DNA from: Flavobacterium jumunjinense
GTDB taxonomy: Bacteria > Bacteroidota > Bacteroidia > Flavobacteriales > Flavobacteriaceae
DNA: 64,000 bases
NCBI RefSeq assembly: GCF_021650975.2
Contig: NZ_CP091285.1
Coordinates: 2,356,001 to 2,420,000 of the forward strand
Direction of reading: 5' to 3'
The notes under the pieces are model-generated. The model was not told the origin of the DNA and did no database searches. It saw nothing but the letters and a program-made list of their open reading frames with translations. Shown piece by piece: positions 7,506-16,089 of this stretch. The translations under genes were made by a program, and so were the position numbers. Position 1 is the first letter of the stretch; the number at the start of each line of letters is the position of its first letter.

Positions 7506-8165
7506 TTATTGTGTAATTTTCTTCAAATCGGCAATAGTTGCAATTGGATCTTGAGCTCCAAAAACATAACTACCAGCAACCAAAACATCAGCACCAGCAT
7601 CAACTAATTGTTTTGCGTTTTTATTTGTTACACCACCATCAATTTCAATTAATGTAGAAGCACCATTTCTAGTGATTATTTCTTTCAATTGCGCAACCTT
7701 TTTATAAGTATTTTCAATAAACGATTGTCCTCCAAAACCAGGGTTAACACTCATAATACATACTAAATCGATATCTTTAATTGTATCTTCTAATAAAGAA
7801 ATATTAGTATGAGGGTTAATCGCAACACCAGCTTTCATTCCTTCAGCCTTTATTGCTTGTAATGAACGATGTAGATGAGTACAAGCTTCATAGTGTACCG
7901 TTAAAATATCTGCACCAAGCTTTTTAAAAGTACTAATATATCTATCAGGATCAATAATCATTAAATGAACATCAATCGTTTTTTTTGCATGTTTAGAAAT
8001 AGCATTTAAAACAGGCATTCCAAAAGATATGTTTGGAACAAAAACACCATCCATAATATCAATATGAAACCAATCGGCCTCACTATTGTTTATCATTTCA
8101 ATGTCGCGTTGTAAATTAGCAAAGTCAGCTGCTAATACAGAAGGAGCAATAAGTGTGTTTTTCAT
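7506..8165 (-). CDS. rpe: ribulose-phosphate 3-epimerase
   Basis: A 219-residue (alpha/beta)8-barrel enzyme of the pentose phosphate pathway that interconverts ribulose 5-phosphate and xylulose 5-phosphate. Characteristic motifs are APSVLAADF at the N terminus, WFHIDIMDGVFVPNISFG, the metal ligand His in TIDVHLMI, the substrate loop CIMSVNPGFGGQSFI, and EIDGGVTNKNA with the second catalytic Asp. Length is normal for the family. The catalytic Asp pair and metal His residues are all present, so it should be active. It is monocistronic, with a -7-like element upstream and the shared terminator downstream. Confidence 0.97.
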   Translation of the reverse strand: MKNTLIAPSVLAADFANLQRDIEMINNSEADWFHIDIMDGVFVPNISFGMPVLNAISKHAKKTIDVHLMIIDPDRYISTFKKLGADILTVHYEACTHLHRSLQAIKAEGMKAGVAINPHTNISLLEDTIKDIDLVCIMSVNPGFGGQSFIENTYKKVAQLKEIITRNGASTLIEIDGGVTNKNAKQLVDAGADVLVAGSYVFGAQDPIATIADLKKITQ

Positions 8166-8240
8166 TTGTATAAAATATATGTTAGTGTTGTGAGATTTTT
8201 TTAAAAAACTAGAAAAAAATCAGGATTATTAGTTGAAGTG

Positions 8241-8248
8241 CAAATTTA
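8241..8248 (-). promoter_or_regulatory. -7 promoter element for rpe (TAAATTTG)
   Basis: On the minus strand TAAATTTG matches TAnnTTTG, about 75 bp before the rpe start. No clear -33 element at standard spacing. Confidence 0.35.
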
Positions 8249-8340
8249 GTTATTTAATTGCAATTCTAATAATGTAAGTGCAAAATGTGTAATTTAGTAT
8301 GTATTATAATTTTACTATATAAAATGTTAATTTTTAACGC

Positions 8341-8367
8341 TTTGTAAACTTTTTTTTTATAATTTTG
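8341..8367 (+). promoter_or_regulatory. promoter, TTTG-N15-TAATTTTG
   Basis: TTTG (8341-8344) and TAATTTTG (8360-8367) fit the Bacteroidota promoter pattern. The position gives a transcript start about 15 bp before the ATG at 8388. Confidence 0.5.
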
Positions 8368-8387
8368 CGCATTCTAAAAATCTTACT

Positions 8388-9611
8388 ATGAGGCTTTTGT
8401 ATTTTAAAATTATCTTCTTATTTTCAGTATCACTTACAGCACAAGTTGGTATTGGAACTACTACTCCAAACGCATCTTCTGTTCTAGATGTAAGTTCTTC
8501 AAATAAAGGTGTGTTGTTGCCAAGAGTGGGACTTGTTTCATCTACAGATGTTGTTACAGTATCATCTCCAATTAAAGGATTGATTGTCTATAACAAAGGA
8601 ACAGCAGGTTTAACACCAGCAGGTTTGTACCGTTGGAGTGGAACAAAATGGAATGCTTTTGTAGACGAATCTTCTTCAACACTTCAGGGAGGAACAGTAG
8701 GGAACTCATTTTCAAATACGGTTGTAAGCATTCGAAATCGACCTGTAACAATGTCTTCTCCTATGGGGACACAATTATTGAGATATAATGGAACATCTTG
8801 GGTAAATTCAAATGATGTGTCTAGTCAAAATTGGTTGTTAACAGGAAATACTTTTACAAATAACACACATTTTCTTGGTACAACAGATGATACAAAGATG
8901 ACGTTAAGATCGTTTAATCAATCTTTTTTCGAATTTGGCAGAAGACAAACGCTTGGCTTAACTCAAGGATATACAGATTATACAGATAATAATCAATTAG
9001 TTACTTATGTAAGAAGTGCTATTCAGTTTGAAGCTCCCGGAGCTTCATACTATAAGCCTTTATTTTTTGTAACTAATAATGGTAATTTTAGATTAAAAGG
9101 AAGTGCAGCAGGAACAGATTACTTCGAGTTAGGAGCAGGTGGAACAACTTCAAATGATGGTTCGGTAGAATTTATTATTGGAGATGATGGAGAGGAACCA
9201 ATTGTATTCGAAAAATTTAATACGACAGCATCTAAAGTTGAAATGTTCCGTATGCAAGGAACAGGTTTGAATAACGAAGTTAGAGTTGGTTTAAATAATA
9301 ACGGAGCAGTAGCAAATTCAGTATTTCAAACGAATGGTTCTGTAGCGAAGAGTATTGTAACAACAAGTTCAAATATCACATTAAACGAGAATCAATATAC
9401 AGTAGTATTTACTGGTGGTACATCTTCAGTTGGAGTAACGCTTCCATCAGCAGCAAGTGCTATAGGAAGAACCTATGTGATTAGAAACACATCAGGAGCT
9501 TCAAAAAATATTTCAACATATATTAATGAATCAGGAAGTACTTTGAGTACAATTCCAAATAATTCTGTTATTTGGATTCAGTCAGACGGTTCAAATTGGC
9601 TTTCAATATAA
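8388..9611 (+). CDS. secreted surface protein, tail-fibre-like (copy 1 of tandem pair)
   Basis: A 407-residue exported protein. A signal peptide of about 18 residues ends before AQVGIGTTTPN, the characteristic mature start of a large group of Bacteroidota cell-surface proteins. It is followed by ASSVLDVSSSNKGVLLPRV and SPIKGLIVYN, the segment that in many phage tail-fibre and surface proteins precedes a repetitive beta-rich body. The rest is rich in Gly, Ser, Thr and Asn, with an IIGDDGEEPIVFEKF segment shared with the next gene. No type IX secretion C-terminal domain is recognised. It ends 64 bp before its paralog. An adhesin or cell-surface structural role is inferred. Confidence 0.8.
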   Translation: MRLLYFKIIFLFSVSLTAQVGIGTTTPNASSVLDVSSSNKGVLLPRVGLVSSTDVVTVSSPIKGLIVYNKGTAGLTPAGLYRWSGTKWNAFVDESSSTLQGGTVGNSFSNTVVSIRNRPVTMSSPMGTQLLRYNGTSWVNSNDVSSQNWLLTGNTFTNNTHFLGTTDDTKMTLRSFNQSFFEFGRRQTLGLTQGYTDYTDNNQLVTYVRSAIQFEAPGASYYKPLFFVTNNGNFRLKGSAAGTDYFELGAGGTTSNDGSVEFIIGDDGEEPIVFEKFNTTASKVEMFRMQGTGLNNEVRVGLNNNGAVANSVFQTNGSVAKSIVTTSSNITLNENQYTVVFTGGTSSVGVTLPSAASAIGRTYVIRNTSGASKNISTYINESGSTLSTIPNNSVIWIQSDGSNWLSI

Positions 9612-9675
9612 TTTTATGCTGACTATTAATTCAAATTATTGTTCACTAACTATTACACAAAACAATTTCACTAAA

Positions 9676-10908
9676 ATGAAACTAAACTTTACTTTATTTG
9701 CTAACCTTGTGTTGTTCTCTTTTATTTCAAATGCACAAGTAGGAATTGGAACTACAGCACCAGATCCTTCAACAATTTTACATTTAGAGTCATCATCTAA
9801 AGGTTTTTTGTTACCAAGAGTAGCTTTAAATTCAGCAGCCGACGCATCAACAATTACTTCACCAGCAAACGGTTTAATTGTCTATAATACAGGATTAGGA
9901 GGATTAACTACTGAAGGAATTTATCAATGGAAAGGAAGTAATTGGAATTTAATCTTAGACGCAGGAACTGTACTTAATGGAGATGTTAAAGGAAGTATAG
10001 GAAGTAATGTTGTTACCGCTTTACAGAATGTTCCAGTTTCTACTGTTACACCAACAACAAATCAAATACTTAGGTTTAATGGAACAGAATGGGTGCCATC
10101 GAATGATGTTTCGTCTCAAAACTGGTTATTAGGGGGAAACAGTGCAACCAATCCAAGTACAAATTTTTTAGGAACTATTGATGATGTAAAAATGCAATTA
10201 CGTTCTAATAATCAAAATGTATTAGAATTTGGTAATAGAGGAACTTTAGGATTAGTTCAAGGAATTACAGATTATACAGATCCGAATCAGAAAGTAACAC
10301 ATGTAAAGAGTGCATTACAATTTGAAGCACCTGGAGCATCTTTTTACAAGCCATTGTTTTTTGTAGATAGTGATGGGAACTTTAAGTTAAAAGGAAGTGC
10401 AGCAGGAACCGACTTTTTTAGTTTGGGTTCAGCTGGTACATCTAATAATGGGTCATTAGAATTTCAAATTGGAGATGATGGAAATGAACCAATTGTTTTT
10501 AAGAAATACAACTATAACACAGCAACATACGTAGAAATGATGCGTATGCAAGGTACAGGATTAAACACGAATGTTAGAGTTGGAATTAATACTTCTGGAG
10601 CGGTTGCAAATTCAACACTTCAGGTTGTAGGTTCTCAATCGAATAGTATTACTAGTTTTTCTTCAGCAAATCCTACAATTAATGATACGCATTATACAGT
10701 AGTTCTGCATGCTGGTGTTTCTGGAACAGTAACATTGCCATCTGCTTCAACTTGTGTAGGGAGAATTTATTGTATAAGAAATACTTCTGGATCAGCATTG
10801 AATATTAGTGCTTATAGAAACTTATCAAATGCAAGTGTTACAGTTTTATCAAATGCTACATTGATTCAAATTCAATCGGACGGAGCAAACTGGTTACAAA
10901 TTAGATAA
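9676..10908 (+). CDS. secreted surface protein, tail-fibre-like (copy 2 of tandem pair)
   Basis: A 410-residue paralog of the preceding protein. An in-frame ATG 60 bp upstream (9616) would add a 20-residue polar extension; the ATG at 9676 is preferred because it gives a proper signal peptide (MKLNFTLFANLVLFSF, cleaved before AQVGIGTTAP). Shared blocks include SSKGFLLPRVAL, NGLIVYN, VSSQNWLL, ALQFEAPGAS, FKLKGSAAGTD and the C-terminal TVTLPSAST and IQIQSDGANWL. The copies differ most in the N-terminal third and in the segment between the last two blocks, as expected for surface-exposed parts. A strong terminator follows. Confidence 0.8.
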   Translation: MKLNFTLFANLVLFSFISNAQVGIGTTAPDPSTILHLESSSKGFLLPRVALNSAADASTITSPANGLIVYNTGLGGLTTEGIYQWKGSNWNLILDAGTVLNGDVKGSIGSNVVTALQNVPVSTVTPTTNQILRFNGTEWVPSNDVSSQNWLLGGNSATNPSTNFLGTIDDVKMQLRSNNQNVLEFGNRGTLGLVQGITDYTDPNQKVTHVKSALQFEAPGASFYKPLFFVDSDGNFKLKGSAAGTDFFSLGSAGTSNNGSLEFQIGDDGNEPIVFKKYNYNTATYVEMMRMQGTGLNTNVRVGINTSGAVANSTLQVVGSQSNSITSFSSANPTINDTHYTVVLHAGVSGTVTLPSASTCVGRIYCIRNTSGSALNISAYRNLSNASVTVLSNATLIQIQSDGANWLQIR

Positions 10909-10922
10909 CAAAAAATAATTTT

Positions 10923-10960
10923 AAAAAAGGCATAACTAATTGAAGTTATGCCTTTTTTTT
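10923..10960 (+). terminator. Rho-independent terminator
   Basis: AAAAAAGGCATAACT and AGTTATGCCTTTTTTTT flank a short loop 15 bp after the stop codon of the second surface protein. Confidence 0.9.
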
Positions 10961-10987
10961 GTTCAATATATTTCTAATAATAGTATT

Positions 10988-11152
10988 TTATACCATTTAT
11001 CACTTGAATTTACTGGAATAAAACGCCCTTTTTCCCTCGCTATTTCAATATAAAATAAAAACGTAGCGATGCTATGCTTTGATTTTCTATTTCATATCAA
11101 GAAAAAAATCATCATTTTCTTTTACAGTAAATTCAAATCACAACTGGTATTA
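10988..11152. repeat. MITE-like palindromic element with imperfect 28-bp terminal inverted repeats
   Basis: The segment 10988-11015 matches the reverse complement of 11125-11152 at 23 of 28 positions, with the inner 12 bases (TTGAATTTACTG) identical. Between them are ~110 bp with further internal symmetry (CGCTA/TAGCG) and a partial direct repeat beginning CTATTTCA. It has no coding capacity. Together with the two terminators this accounts for most of the 376-bp gap between the surface-protein gene and the sigma factor gene. Only one copy is in the window, so calling it a mobile MITE is inference; a large RNA hairpin is the other reading. Confidence 0.5.
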
Positions 11153-11187
11153 ATTTATTTGTAAAATAATAAAAATATCTTTTTTGG

Positions 11188-11239
11188 TTGATGATTGAAA
11201 TAAAAAACCACGGTAATCAGCCGTGGTTTCAATCATCAA
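11188..11239 (-). terminator. terminator of the primary sigma factor gene
   Basis: AACCACGG pairs with CCGTGGTT around a 7-base loop, with an outer arm TTGATGATTGAAA pairing with TTTCAATCATCAA. On the minus strand the core hairpin is followed by a T-run, giving a classical Rho-independent terminator 46 bp after the stop codon. Confidence 0.85.
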
Positions 11240-11250
11240 TCAAAAAACGA

Positions 11251-11268
11251 ACAGTTATTGAAACTGTT
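11251..11268 (-). terminator. small hairpin just after the sigma factor stop codon
   Basis: ACAGTT and AACTGT flank a 6-base loop. It precedes the main terminator hairpin and may be a 3' stabilising structure. Confidence 0.35.
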
Positions 11269-11284
11269 GTTATTTTTATTTAGG

Positions 11285-12148
11285 TTATCCTAAATATGTT
11301 TTTAATATTTTACTTCTAGAAGTGTGTTTTAATCTACGAATTGCTTTCTCTTTAATTTGACGAACACGCTCACGAGTTAAATCGAAAGTTTCACCAATTT
11401 CTTCCAGAGTCATTGGGTGTTGGTCTCCTAAACCAAAATATAAACGTACCACATCAGCCTCTCTAGGAGTTAATGTTTCTAAAGCTCTTTCAATTTCAGT
11501 TTGTAAAGATTCATGGATTAATTCTCTGTCAGGGTTTGGAGATTCACCAGAACGCAAAACGTCATAAAGGTTAGAATCTTCACCTTCAACAAGAGGTGCA
11601 TCCATTGATAAATGACGACCAGAGTTTTTCATCGACTCTTTTACATCATTAACAGTCATATCTAGTTCTTTTGCAATTTCTTCAGCAGAAGGTGCACGCT
11701 CACTAGATTGCTCTAATAAGGCATACATTTTGTTGATTTTATTGATAGAACCAATTTTGTTTAATGGTAAACGTACAATACGTGATTGTTCAGCTAGAGC
11801 TTGAAGAATCGATTGACGAATCCACCAAACAGCATAAGAAATGAACTTAAATCCACGAGTTTCATCAAAACGTTGAGCGGCTTTGATAAGACCAAGATTA
11901 CCTTCGTTAATTAAATCAGGAAGTGTAAGTCCTTGATTTTGATACTGTTTAGCAACCGATACTACGAAACGTAAGTTAGCTTTTGTTAATTTTTCTAGTG
12001 CACGTTGGTCACCAGCTTTTATACGTTGTGCTAATTCTACTTCTTCATCTGCAGTAATAAGGTCAACTTTTCCAATTTCTTGTAGGTATTTGTCTAAGGA
12101 AGCAGTTTCACGATTCGTTACCTGCTTGGTAATTTTGAGTTGTCTCAT
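11285..12148 (-). CDS. rpoD: primary RNA polymerase sigma factor (sigma70 group 1)
   Basis: A 287-residue housekeeping sigma factor. Region 1.2 is [17 protein letters not shown]. Region 2 includes LVxAN-type [36 protein letters not shown] and [14 protein letters not shown], with the promoter -7-recognising and melting helices. Region 3 begins [15 protein letters not shown] and region 4.2 is [20 protein letters not shown]. Region 1.1 and the non-conserved insert found in proteobacterial RpoD are absent, which is normal for Bacteroidota and matches the unusual TAnnTTTG promoters seen here. The gene is monocistronic with strong terminator hairpins behind. Confidence 0.97.
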   Translation of the reverse strand: MRQLKITKQVTNRETASLDKYLQEIGKVDLITADEEVELAQRIKAGDQRALEKLTKANLRFVVSVAKQYQNQGLTLPDLINEGNLGLIKAAQRFDETRGFKFISYAVWWIRQSILQALAEQSRIVRLPLNKIGSINKINKMYALLEQSSERAPSAEEIAKELDMTVNDVKESMKNSGRHLSMDAPLVEGEDSNLYDVLRSGESPNPDRELIHESLQTEIERALETLTPREADVVRLYFGLGDQHPMTLEEIGETFDLTRERVRQIKEKAIRRLKHTSRSKILKTYLG

Positions 12149-12229
12149 CTATTTTTCCCTCTTAATTTTAAGTGTTCTAATAGTTATACGTAAGAAGTTA
12201 CAAAAAAGTTACAAAAACTTTAAAAAAAG

Positions 12230-13177
12230 TTATTCAACTATATAGTTTTCTATTTTGTTCTTGAAGAATTCTATCTTTTGATACATTCTATTGAAAAATA
12301 TTTTTCGGTCTTTCTTGCCAGATTGATTCAATGATTTTGAATTGTATAATTGATTTGAAATGTATTTTTGCTGCTCTTCGCAAGTTTTTCTATCAGAAGT
12401 AACATAATAACCTAGTGCATTATAAGGTAAGAAAAACGAAGATTTTTCTTCTGAAGCAAATAGAGCAGAATTGTTCAAGATTAAGAGTTCGTTATAATAA
12501 AGCTGAAATTTATCAGAATCTAACTCACATTGTGCTTCAATATTTTTTATAATTACACTTAAATCTTCAATAATATTAATTGCGTTTTTATAGTTGAGTA
12601 ATCCAGCTTCAAAAAAATAATTTACTTGTTGTAATGAGCTATTTATTGTAGTATCGTTCCAGATTTCAACTCTTTTAGCATCTTCAAAGAATTTTTTTAA
12701 AGGAATATTTTCACTCACTACAGATTCTTCAAAAATGAATTCCTCATAACTAGATGTTTGTTCTTTATTTAATAGATTGAACCAAATGAAAAATTTAAAT
12801 TTAGAAAAAACAGTTCCAGAAACAGCATAATTCATAGGTATATCTTTCGCAGCATAATAAACGGTAGCTTCTTTTGGGTTTATAGCTGATAAAATTTGAT
12901 TTGTTTTTTCAAAATAATCTTTGAAATCATAAAGGGTTTCAATTTTTTTTGTTTTTTCTATTATTAAGTGGTTTTTATTGCAATATAATTCGTCCATAGA
13001 AATGGAATAATGTTGACACAATAGTATTGTTTCGTCAATTGAGAATTTACTTTTTAAAGATATTCTTCTGTGTGATGCATCATAACTTATACCTAAAACT
13101 TTTGAAATTTCATCGAGTAATGATTTATCTATGACTTTCTTCTGTATTGTTTTTAGTAATAACTCTTGGTTTTTCAT
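12230..13177 (-). CDS. helix-turn-helix domain protein of unknown role
   Basis: A 315-residue soluble protein. The first ~65 residues look like a Cro/BetR-type HTH: LLDEISKVLGISYDASHRRI followed by FSIDETILLCQHYSISMDEL. The remaining ~245 residues are helical and of unknown family, with no membrane segment. It ends VFFNRMYQK-like and IENYIVE, with many Lys and Asn. The overall form (N-terminal HTH, long helical C-terminal half) recurs in flavobacterial regulators of unknown target. It lies 81 bp upstream of the sigma factor gene in the same direction but has its own promoter and probably ends independently. I infer a regulator; the target is unknown. Confidence 0.7.
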   Translation of the reverse strand: MKNQELLLKTIQKKVIDKSLLDEISKVLGISYDASHRRISLKSKFSIDETILLCQHYSISMDELYCNKNHLIIEKTKKIETLYDFKDYFEKTNQILSAINPKEATVYYAAKDIPMNYAVSGTVFSKFKFFIWFNLLNKEQTSSYEEFIFEESVVSENIPLKKFFEDAKRVEIWNDTTINSSLQQVNYFFEAGLLNYKNAINIIEDLSVIIKNIEAQCELDSDKFQLYYNELLILNNSALFASEEKSSFFLPYNALGYYVTSDRKTCEEQQKYISNQLYNSKSLNQSGKKDRKIFFNRMYQKIEFFKNKIENYIVE

Positions 13178-13196
13178 TTTGTGATTTTCGCAAATA

Positions 13197-13225
13197 CAAA
13201 TATAATTATTATTATTTAATGCAAA
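13197..13225 (-). promoter_or_regulatory. promoter, TTTG-N17-TATATTTG (minus strand)
   Basis: On the minus strand TTTG (13222-13225) and TATATTTG (13197-13204) are separated by exactly 17 bases, a full match to the Bacteroidota consensus. It would start transcription about 13 nt before the ATG of the HTH protein. Confidence 0.65.
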
Positions 13226-13387
13226 TTAGTTTGTGATTAATGAGATAGTTTTGGAGTGTGATTTTTAAGTCATTATATATGAAATCGCCATTAACAACAT
13301 GTTTGTTGCAAACAAATGAAATTCACTGAACACAAATGGATAAAAAACGATACCATATGTTACTGGTGAAAAATAATTTTTAAAGGT

Positions 13388-14461
13388 ATGAAAGCAAAAT
13401 ATTTTAATAAATCGGAAGACGAGAAGCTGTTTTTTTTAAGCTTAAAAGAGAGAGTATACGCAAAATTGAATAATGAGACTATTCATTACGGTACAAGACA
13501 ATTTTGGGTGAAAGGTATATTTTGGTCTTTAGTGTGTTACCTTTCTTATTCTTCCCTTTTTATAAATACAATTACTAAAGTTGAATTTTGGTTTTTGTAT
13601 TTGATTTTTCAGTTATCTGGACTCTTAATAGGTTTTAGTTTAGGTCATGATGCAAGTCATAATACTGCTTTTAAAAGTAAGAGGAAAAACAGTGTGTTGC
13701 ATTTTTATAGTTTTCTTACAGTTGGAATAGATCCTATGCTTTGGGGTTTGCGGCACATTCGTTCGCATCATTTATATGCAAATGTAGAAGGAAGTGATAT
13801 CGATATTGACAAGAATCCATTTTTAAGATTGAGTCCAACGCATGCTTGGCAACCAAAGCACCAATTTCAAGTCTTTTATGCTCCCTTGGTTTATATGTTT
13901 ACGTTGTTGCATTCCGTTTTTGTAAGTGATTGGGTGTATTTGTTTTCCAAAGAGTATCATTGGATGAAGAAAGGGTTTTCAAAAACAGAATTATACGGTA
14001 GGTTTCTTCTTTATAAAATATTTTATTTTTCTTTAGTTTTAATACTACCAATCTATTGCTCTACATTTAGTTGGAGCTTTGTTTTGATAAGTTATTTAAC
14101 GGCAAGCGCTTTTACATCGTTAATTTTTATAATAATGTTAGTTGGTACACATTTTTTTGAAGAAGCGAATTACCCTGAACCTGTTGGAGAAAATTTAGAA
14201 CATTCTTGGGCAGTACATCAATTGTATACTAGTTGCGATTGGAATGCTGATAAAAGTTGGGCAAGATTTTTTAGTGGTGGCTCCAATTGTCATGCAGCTC
14301 ATCATTTGTTTCCAAATATTTGTCATGTGAATTATAAAGAGATTAATCAGATAATTAAAGAAACAACAAATGAATATAATTTGCCTTATCATCATAAAAC
14401 GTTAACTGGAATGATGTTCTCACATTTCAAGCATTTGTATAGAATGGGACAATTAAAATAG
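13388..14461 (+). CDS. membrane fatty acid (acyl-CoA/acyl-lipid) desaturase
   Basis: A 357-residue integral membrane di-iron desaturase. All three histidine boxes are present: GHDASHNTAF (HxxxH), HIRSHH (HxxHH) and CHAAHHLFPNI (HxxHH), the last being preceded by FFSGGSN. Hydrophobic segments lie at about 43-63, 66-90, 170-190, 205-225 and 228-250. The layout matches linoleoyl-CoA/acyl-lipid desaturases of Bacteroidota, which introduce a double bond using ferredoxin or cytochrome-type electrons. It lacks a fused cytochrome b5. It heads a run of four plus-strand genes with short gaps (10, 1 and 35 bp), so a link to envelope or membrane lipid composition is reasonable. Substrate position is unknown. 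Confidence 0.9.
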   Translation: MKAKYFNKSEDEKLFFLSLKERVYAKLNNETIHYGTRQFWVKGIFWSLVCYLSYSSLFINTITKVEFWFLYLIFQLSGLLIGFSLGHDASHNTAFKSKRKNSVLHFYSFLTVGIDPMLWGLRHIRSHHLYANVEGSDIDIDKNPFLRLSPTHAWQPKHQFQVFYAPLVYMFTLLHSVFVSDWVYLFSKEYHWMKKGFSKTELYGRFLLYKIFYFSLVLILPIYCSTFSWSFVLISYLTASAFTSLIFIIMLVGTHFFEEANYPEPVGENLEHSWAVHQLYTSCDWNADKSWARFFSGGSNCHAAHHLFPNICHVNYKEINQIIKETTNEYNLPYHHKTLTGMMFSHFKHLYRMGQLK

Positions 14462-14471
14462 AAAAAAATAT

Positions 14472-14654
14472 ATGAAAAGAATAATTAAAAAAATAGGAGA
14501 GAGGCTCTATGAAGATTTTGAAAACACTTGTGCTTCTGATTTGATTTTATATTCATCCAGAATAAATAGATTACAAGCAAAATGTCTGTTATTTTTAGAG
14601 AATTATAAGGATAAAATTGGTGTCAAAAAGAAGTTTAATATCAAAGAAAAATAA
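14472..14654 (+). CDS. small uncharacterised protein in desaturase operon
   Basis: A 60-residue basic protein (MKRIIKKIGERLYEDFENTC), predicted soluble and helical with two Cys. It begins 10 bp after the desaturase stop and its own stop is followed after one base by the ATG of the next gene, which argues that it is really translated. I do not recognise the family. Confidence 0.5.
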   Translation: MKRIIKKIGERLYEDFENTCASDLILYSSRINRLQAKCLLFLENYKDKIGVKKKFNIKEK

Positions 14655-14655
14655 G

Positions 14656-15345
14656 ATGAGAAATTATATACTATTTATAGTAATGATGATTAGCGGTTTG
14701 TCATTCTCTCAAGATACATTAGTGAAGCCCATGACAAGAATTTTTGCCTTTACACCAAAGCAAAACGGAATTGAAAAAGTGAACGGTATGGCTTTGGGAT
14801 TAGGTCTAGATGCGTTTAATGAAGGCACAATTTTAAAAGTAAATGGATTAAATCTTGAGATTAATCCTATCTCGTTTTTGTACTTCCTCTTTGCAGGACC
14901 AAGTGATTTTTCAGTTGAAGAAGCTTTTGTAGTTAACGGACTCCATTTAAGTACAGGAAATAGACAGGAAGGGAAAATAAATGGTTTGTGTATTTCATTT
15001 TTAAACATGAATCATGCAGTGAATGGATTGTCTCTCAATTTAGCGTATAATTATGTTACAGAATTAAATGGAATACATCTGAGTAGTTTTGCTAATTCGA
15101 GTGAAAGTGCAAAAGGACTTTTTTTTGCAATGTCAAATCACTCAAAGGTTACTAATGGTTTTCAATTGGGAGTTTTTAATAATTCTAAGGTGTTAAAGGG
15201 CGTTCAGTTAGGTGTCATGAATAAGAGTAAAGATATTAAAGGAGTTCAAATTGGCTTAGTTAATTTAACAAATAAGGGAAAAGGATTACAATTGGGATTT
15301 TGGAATGTAAATGATAAAAGATCAATGCCTATTATAAATTGGTAA
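14656..15345 (+). CDS. LA_2272-type surface repeat-containing protein
   Basis: A 229-residue secreted protein with signal peptide (MRNYILFIVMMISG, cleaved near SFSQ). From about residue 30 to the end it is built of short ~15-residue repeats around N-G or K-G followed by alternating hydrophobics: VNGLNLEI, INGLCISF, VNGLSLNL, TNGFQLGV, KGVQLGVM, KGVQIGLVN, KGLQLGFWN. This is the repeat of LA_2272-family surface proteins. An upstream in-frame ATG at 14617 would overlap the previous gene by 38 bp and spoil the signal peptide, so ATG 14656 is chosen. Repeats of this sort probably fold as a beta-solenoid or barrel-like sheet at the cell surface. Confidence 0.8.
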   Translation: MRNYILFIVMMISGLSFSQDTLVKPMTRIFAFTPKQNGIEKVNGMALGLGLDAFNEGTILKVNGLNLEINPISFLYFLFAGPSDFSVEEAFVVNGLHLSTGNRQEGKINGLCISFLNMNHAVNGLSLNLAYNYVTELNGIHLSSFANSSESAKGLFFAMSNHSKVTNGFQLGVFNNSKVLKGVQLGVMNKSKDIKGVQIGLVNLTNKGKGLQLGFWNVNDKRSMPIINW

Positions 15346-15380
15346 ACGTGAAATTCATTATTCTTTTAAAAATAATAATT

Positions 15381-16037
15381 ATGAAACGATATATTGTAAC
15401 GATTTTTCTGTTAATAATTTTCACACAAATACAAGCACAGATTTACGAAATTGATAGTGTTAAAATAGATAGGTTTAGAGTTGAAACTGGTTTGTTTGTT
15501 CCAGTTGGGAATTTATCTAATAAAATGGATGTTTCTAAAGAAATTGGAGTGTATTATAGAATAAAAGCAGCTCATAAGGATATTGTTGATGTTGGCTTTA
15601 AAGGTTATTTTCCTGAGGGTTCAAAAGAATTTACTTATTATGGAAGAGATTCGATTTATGCTACTCGTTCAAAATCATTTGGATTAATAGCGCTAACCAA
15701 GATAAATAAACATTATAACTTTTCGTTGTTTAAGAAAGAAATTATAGCAGAATGGACATCTGGAATTGGATTTAATTTTTTGTTTTTTGAAGACAAGGAA
15801 AGTCCAGAGAATACTTCCGGCACTCGAATAAATGAAGATGGAAACTCAGAAACTATAATCGATACAAACTCGAAGGCTTTAATGTCTCCTTTTCTTAGTC
15901 AAGGTGTTGGATTTACTAGAAAACGAATAGGTTTAAGTTTTCAATACGATTTTATGCCCTATAATTGGTTCACAAAGCGAATTGAAAGCAGTTTCGGTAA
16001 CAGCGCTTTTTCCTTGTTTGTAAGTTATAAAATTTGA
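15381..16037 (+). CDS. exported protein, probable small outer-membrane beta-barrel
   Basis: A 218-residue protein with a signal peptide (MKRYIVTIFLLIIFTQIQAQ). The mature part has alternating hydrophobic/polar strands such as RFRVETGLFVPVG, IGVYYRIKAA, VDVGFKGYF, SFGLIALTKI and GVGFTRKRIGLSFQYDF, and it ends in SLFVSYKI with a C-terminal hydrophobic residue, all typical of 8-stranded outer-membrane barrels. No specific family is recognised. The ATG at 15381 is preferred over an in-frame one at 15339, which would overlap the preceding gene and add a hydrophobic stretch before the signal peptide. Last gene of the desaturase run. Confidence 0.65.
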   Translation: MKRYIVTIFLLIIFTQIQAQIYEIDSVKIDRFRVETGLFVPVGNLSNKMDVSKEIGVYYRIKAAHKDIVDVGFKGYFPEGSKEFTYYGRDSIYATRSKSFGLIALTKINKHYNFSLFKKEIIAEWTSGIGFNFLFFEDKESPENTSGTRINEDGNSETIIDTNSKALMSPFLSQGVGFTRKRIGLSFQYDFMPYNWFTKRIESSFGNSAFSLFVSYKI

Positions 16038-16051
16038 ATTTTTAATAATGG

Positions 16052-16089
16052 AAAAGAGCTATTCTATTTAACAATAAAATAGCTCTTTT
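16052..16089. terminator. bidirectional terminator overlapping a gene end
   Basis: AAAAGAGCTATT and AATAGCTCTTTT flank an 14-base loop. The minus-strand arm (16078-16089) encodes the last codons of the 16064-17698 gene, so its stop codon (16064-16066) sits in the loop. Serves the convergent genes on both sides. Confidence 0.7.

Noticed and set aside
9616..9675. Upstream start for the second surface protein
   Set aside because: It would place a polar 20-residue extension before a clear signal peptide; ATG 9676 is better.
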